A stretch of 64,000 nucleotides of DNA from assembly GCA_030039035.1 (NCBI GenBank), contig JASHQQ010000140.1, positions 1 through 64,000 of the forward strand. Direction: 5' to 3'. The first letter of the stretch is position 1, and each line of letters opens with the position of its first letter. Under the pieces are notes generated by a model. It had not been told where the DNA came from. It searched no databases and was given only the letters and a program-made list of their open reading frames with translations. The translations under genes were made by a program, and so were the position numbers. The stretch comes from Acidobacteriaceae bacterium. GTDB lineage: Bacteria > Acidobacteriota > Terriglobia > Terriglobales > Acidobacteriaceae. This document shows positions 60,617 to 64,000 of this stretch, piece by piece.

Positions 60617-62047
60617 ATGACCGGCGCCGCATCCATAACCGCGTCCCGAATCTCCGCCGACAAGCGGCGCGTGTCGCTGCGGTCCATGCTGGCCGCGGGC
60701 GCAATGACGCTGCTCAAGCTGGCCGCCGGACTCTTTTCGGGCTCTCTCGGCGTGCTGTCCGACGCGGCGCACTCGGCGCTCGACCTGGCCGGCTCGGCGC
60801 TTACGTTTTTTTCCGTCACGGTCTCGGACAAACCAGCCGACGAGGACCACCCCTACGGCCACGCGAAGTTCGAGAATCTCTCCGCCTTCGGCGAAGCCGG
60901 CCTCATGGTCGTCTCCTGCGCGTGGATCGTCCGGGAAGCCATGCAGCGGATGATTCGCGGAACGATGGAGCTGCATCACTCCCTGTGGCCGGTGCTGGTG
61001 CTGCTCGCGTCGATCGCCGTAGACTACTGGCGCAGCCGGCAATTGCGCACCGTGGCCGATCGCACCGGCTCGCCCGCGCTGGCCACCGACGCATTTCACT
61101 TCGCTTCAGACATCTGGTCGACGCTGGCAGTGTTCGCCGGCCTGGTAGCGGCCTGGACAGGCCAGCGTTTCGGCGTGAACTGGCTGCGCTTCGCCGATCC
61201 CTGGGCGGCGATCGTGGTTTCGCTCATGATCCTGCGCCTCACTTTCCGCCTTGGCCGGGAGACGGTCGCAGTGCTCGTCGATCAGGTTCCGGCCGATGTT
61301 CGGCGCCGCGTGTTGCTCGAGGTGCAGCGGTTGGAAGGCGTGCTGGCCGTAGAGCAGGTGCGAGTCCGCCGCGCCGGAGCCGCATACTTTGCCGATTTGA
61401 CGGTCGCGCTGCCGAGAAGCGATACCTTCGAGCACACGGGCGAGCATGTACGCGACATCACCGACGCCGTGCATCGCGTGCTGCCCGATGCCGATGTGGT
61501 GGTCCATACCGTACCGCGGCAGGACTTCCGGGAAAGCATCTTCGACCGGGTGCGCGCCGTGGCCGCGCGCAACAATATCAGCGTGCACGATTTGAGCGTG
61601 CAGTCGCGCAATGGCCAACTTCGGGTCGAGCTGCACGTGGAGCTGGACGAAACCTTGCCACTGAGGCAGGCGCACAGCTTCGTGACCGGCATGGAAGCGG
61701 AGATCCTGCGCGAGGCGCCGGAGATCGGCTCGGTGCTGACGCACATCGAAAGCGAGCCGGCGACCATCGAGAAGCCCGAGGCGATGGCCGAAGCAGAACG
61801 CCGAATCGGGCAAACGCTGCGAAGAGTGGCCTCGGAATTCGCCCAGATCAAGGACGTGCACGAGATCACGGTCAGCCGCTCCGGCGATCATATTTATCTG
61901 GCCTGCCACTGCACGCTGCCCGACGATTTGCCGATGCTGCGGGTGCATGAGGCGATCACGTCGCTCGAAGACCGCTTCAAGCTGGAATGCCCGGAAGTGT
62001 ATCGGGTGACGATCCACCCTGAACCGGCGACGGACAACCGGCGATAA
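60617..62047 (+). CDS. Cation diffusion facilitator transporter with three C-terminal CDF-like dimerisation domains
   Basis: LFSGSLGVLSDAAHSALDLAGSALTFFSVTVSDKPADEDHPYGHAKFENLSAFGEAGLM; three successive beta-alpha-beta cytoplasmic units after TM6. Confidence 0.88.
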   Translation: MTGAASITASRISADKRRVSLRSMLAAGAMTLLKLAAGLFSGSLGVLSDAAHSALDLAGSALTFFSVTVSDKPADEDHPYGHAKFENLSAFGEAGLMVVSCAWIVREAMQRMIRGTMELHHSLWPVLVLLASIAVDYWRSRQLRTVADRTGSPALATDAFHFASDIWSTLAVFAGLVAAWTGQRFGVNWLRFADPWAAIVVSLMILRLTFRLGRETVAVLVDQVPADVRRRVLLEVQRLEGVLAVEQVRVRRAGAAYFADLTVALPRSDTFEHTGEHVRDITDAVHRVLPDADVVVHTVPRQDFRESIFDRVRAVAARNNISVHDLSVQSRNGQLRVELHVELDETLPLRQAHSFVTGMEAEILREAPEIGSVLTHIESEPATIEKPEAMAEAERRIGQTLRRVASEFAQIKDVHEITVSRSGDHIYLACHCTLPDDLPMLRVHEAITSLEDRFKLECPEVYRVTIHPEPATDNRR

Positions 62048-62069
62048 TACACAGAGGGAATTGACAGGA

Positions 62070-62486
62070 ATGATTGCCCACAGCGAATGGAAAGACGGCA
62101 ACACGTTTCAAGGCATCTCGGAAGAGGGCAACACGGTTTTATTCGACGCGGACGGGGAACACAAACACGGGCCGAGCCCAATGCAGGCCGTACTGATGGC
62201 GCTGTGCGGCTGCACCAGCGTGGATGTGGTTTCGATCCTGCAGAAAAAGCGGCAGGGGCTCACGGGTCTGCGCGTGACGGCTGAGGCGGAGCAGGCCGCG
62301 GAGCCGCCCCGCGTCTTCACGCGGATTCACCTGACTTACGCGGTCCGGGGCAAGCTGAGCCGCAAGGCCGTGGAAGATGCCGTGGCGCTGTCGAAAAACA
62401 AGTACTGCTCCGTTTCCAAAATGCTGGAGAAAGCGGCGGAGATCGACTACCGGATTGTCTACCCCGGCGGCGAGCCCGAGCCATGA
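62070..62486 (+). CDS. OsmC family protein
   Basis: GEHKHGPSPMQAVLMALCGCTSVDVVSILQKKRQGLTGLRVTAEAEQA...LSKNKYCSVSKMLEKAAEIDYRIVY. Confidence 0.9.
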   Translation: MIAHSEWKDGNTFQGISEEGNTVLFDADGEHKHGPSPMQAVLMALCGCTSVDVVSILQKKRQGLTGLRVTAEAEQAAEPPRVFTRIHLTYAVRGKLSRKAVEDAVALSKNKYCSVSKMLEKAAEIDYRIVYPGGEPEP

Positions 62487-63250
62487 TTCGCGTCTTCGTC
62501 AACTTCTTTCAGGTGGCTTCGCTGCTGCTGTTGCTCGTCGCCGCGGGATTGCTCGCAGCGATCACGACCATGCACTTTGCCACCCACGGCGCCGAAGTGC
62601 AGGTGCCTGCGCTCAAGGGAATGACCGTCGCGGAGGCACGCAGCCAGACTTCGGGACTGGGATTGAATCTCGACGTGGATAATCGTTACTATTCGGCGGC
62701 TGTGGCCGCAGGGCACATCCTTACACAGTCGCCTCCGGCGGGAGCGGTTGTACGGCGCGAGTGGAGGGTGCGCGTATCGGAAAGCCTCGGGCCGCAGAGA
62801 GTCGATGTCCCGGACACCGTGGGCAGCACGGAGCGCATAGCGGCCCTGCGGCTGCGGCGCGCGGGACTCGGTGTCGGCGTGGTTGCGCAGTTGCCGTGGG
62901 CGAATGCAAGCGAAGGCACGGTGCTGGCGCAGGACCCGCCGGCTCATGCGCAGGGCATCGAGCGGCCCAGCGTGAATCTGCTCGTTTCGGCGCCGGACGA
63001 TGAGACTCCCGACGGCTATGTGATGCCCGATCTGGCCGGTCTGCCCGTTGTTACCGCGCAAGCCGAGCTGGCCAGAATGGGAATCGGGACAACCCCGCCC
63101 ATCTTCGTCGATGTGCCGGTGGCGCCGGTGGGCAGCGGAACAACTCCGCCGCGGCCTCCCGTGGTTCCGGGTTCGGTGATCGCGCAGGAACCCGTTGCGG
63201 GCGGACGCGTGGACCGGAGCAACCGGGTGAAACTGACGGTGGCCAGATAA
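62483..63250 (+). CDS. Membrane-anchored protein with three PASTA domains
   Basis: N-terminal TM; VQVPALKGMTVAEARSQTSGLGLNLDVDNRYYSAAVAAGHILTQSPPAGAVVRREWRVRVSES; VDVPDTVGSTERIAALRLRRAGL; VMPDLAGLPVVTAQAELARMGI. Confidence 0.85.
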   Translation: MIRVFVNFFQVASLLLLLVAAGLLAAITTMHFATHGAEVQVPALKGMTVAEARSQTSGLGLNLDVDNRYYSAAVAAGHILTQSPPAGAVVRREWRVRVSESLGPQRVDVPDTVGSTERIAALRLRRAGLGVGVVAQLPWANASEGTVLAQDPPAHAQGIERPSVNLLVSAPDDETPDGYVMPDLAGLPVVTAQAELARMGIGTTPPIFVDVPVAPVGSGTTPPRPPVVPGSVIAQEPVAGGRVDRSNRVKLTVAR

Positions 63251-63278
63251 AGCCATCCGATCTTCTTTCGGGTCGCCG

Positions 63279-64000
63279 ATGCTTTCGCAATCGGAAGACC
63301 CAAACGGCCGAGGCAGATCTCTATTGGCAGACCGCTCACAGTTCTCCTGGCCTGACTTCTCCCACGCCTGGCGCGCGCTGCGTCACCGCAACTTCCGGCT
63401 CTATTTCGGCGGCCAGGGGATTTCCGTCATCGGCACATGGATGACGCGCGTGGCTACGTCGTGGCTCGTATACCGTCTTACAAAATCTCCGGTGCTGTTG
63501 GGAACCGTGAGCTTCGCCGGGCAGATTCCCACGTTTCTGCTGGCGCCTTTCGCCGGCGTGGTGGTCGATCGCATCGACCGGCGAACGCTGCTGGTCTGGA
63601 CGCAGACGCTGGCCATGCTGCAGTCGTTCGCGCTGGCGGCGCTTACGCTCTCTCATCGCATCAGCATTGCCGAAGTGCTCGCGCTCAGCGCGCTGCAAGG
63701 GTTGATCAATGCCTTCGACATGCCGGGCCGGCAGTCGTTCATGATCAGGATGGTCGAGAACAAGGCCGATCTGTCGAACGCCATCGCCATCAACTCGTCA
63801 ATGGTGAACGTGGCGCGGCTCATTGGCCCGTCGCTCGCGGGAGTGGTCATCGCCGTCAGCAACGAGGGCTGGTGCTTCACCGTGGATGGCATCAGCTACA
63901 TCGCCGTCATCGCGTCCCTGCTGATGATGCGCGCGCAACACGATGCGAGAGGCGCGGGTTCGGCAAGCATGGTTGCGCAGCTTCGCGAAGGATGGGCATA
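63279..64000 (+). CDS. MFS transporter, EntS/DUF894-like (3' end outside window)
   Basis: Open frame from ATG 63279: WRALRHRNFRLYFGGQGISVIGTWMTRVATSWLVYRLTKSPVLLGTVSFAGQIPTFLLAPFAGVVVDRIDRRTLLVWTQTLAMLQSFALAALTL; no stop before 64000, so absent from the ORF track. Confidence 0.88.
   Translation, partial: MLSQSEDPNGRGRSLLADRSQFSWPDFSHAWRALRHRNFRLYFGGQGISVIGTWMTRVATSWLVYRLTKSPVLLGTVSFAGQIPTFLLAPFAGVVVDRIDRRTLLVWTQTLAMLQSFALAALTLSHRISIAEVLALSALQGLINAFDMPGRQSFMIRMVENKADLSNAIAINSSMVNVARLIGPSLAGVVIAVSNEGWCFTVDGISYIAVIASLLMMRAQHDARGAGSASMVAQLREGWA

Overview
This is a GC-rich bacterial chromosome window with about 50 supportable genes and no tRNA, rRNA, CRISPR array, transposase or phage gene recognised. 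The gene content (MacB/FtsX-type permease, Oar-like TonB receptor with a carboxypeptidase-regulatory domain, several lineage-typical secreted hypotheticals) suggests Acidobacteriota, but that is an inference. From left to right: (1) a 3'-terminal ABC permease fragment; (2) an exopolysaccharide cluster at about 1.06-10.7 kb with a Wzz-Wza (PCP-OPX) fused ORF, Wzy-like polymerase/ligase, MurJ/Wzx-like flippase, DUF2334 deacetylase-like protein and three GT4-type glycosyltransferases; (3) mutS-nagZ-anmK; (4) a Gly-rich secreted protein and an Oar-like TonB receptor; (5) a Gfo/Idh/MocA oxidoreductase and a Tat-exported two-subunit molybdenum hydroxylase; (6) a catabolic island at about 24.7-46.3 kb that combines a trans-4-hydroxyproline pathway, an exported DUF1680 (GH127/GH146) beta-L-arabinofuranosidase inside the hydroxyproline operon, a hexuronate pathway (uxaC-SDR-manD-kdgK-eda plus an ExuT-like transporter), L-fucose-type genes (FucP, SDR, FAH hydrolase) and a ketoglutarate-semialdehyde dehydrogenase; (7) uvrA, a tandem pair of mini zinc-ribbon proteins, a GH1 protein that has lost its acid/base Glu, and a transmembrane MutS-family ATPase; (8) a housekeeping stretch (TPR protein, SprT-like, aroB, ubiE/menG, CDF transporter, OsmC, PASTA protein, MFS). 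The most interesting signals are the combined hydroxyproline/arabinofuranoside/uronate/fucose island (candidate plant hydroxyproline-rich glycoprotein utilisation locus), the PCP-OPX fusion with a possible internal start, the GH1 NEP-to-NMP active-site change, the transmembrane MutS, a palindromic element apparently inserted in frame in nagZ, and the tandem CxxC micro-proteins. All calls come from reading the supplied translations and sequence; no database search was run.
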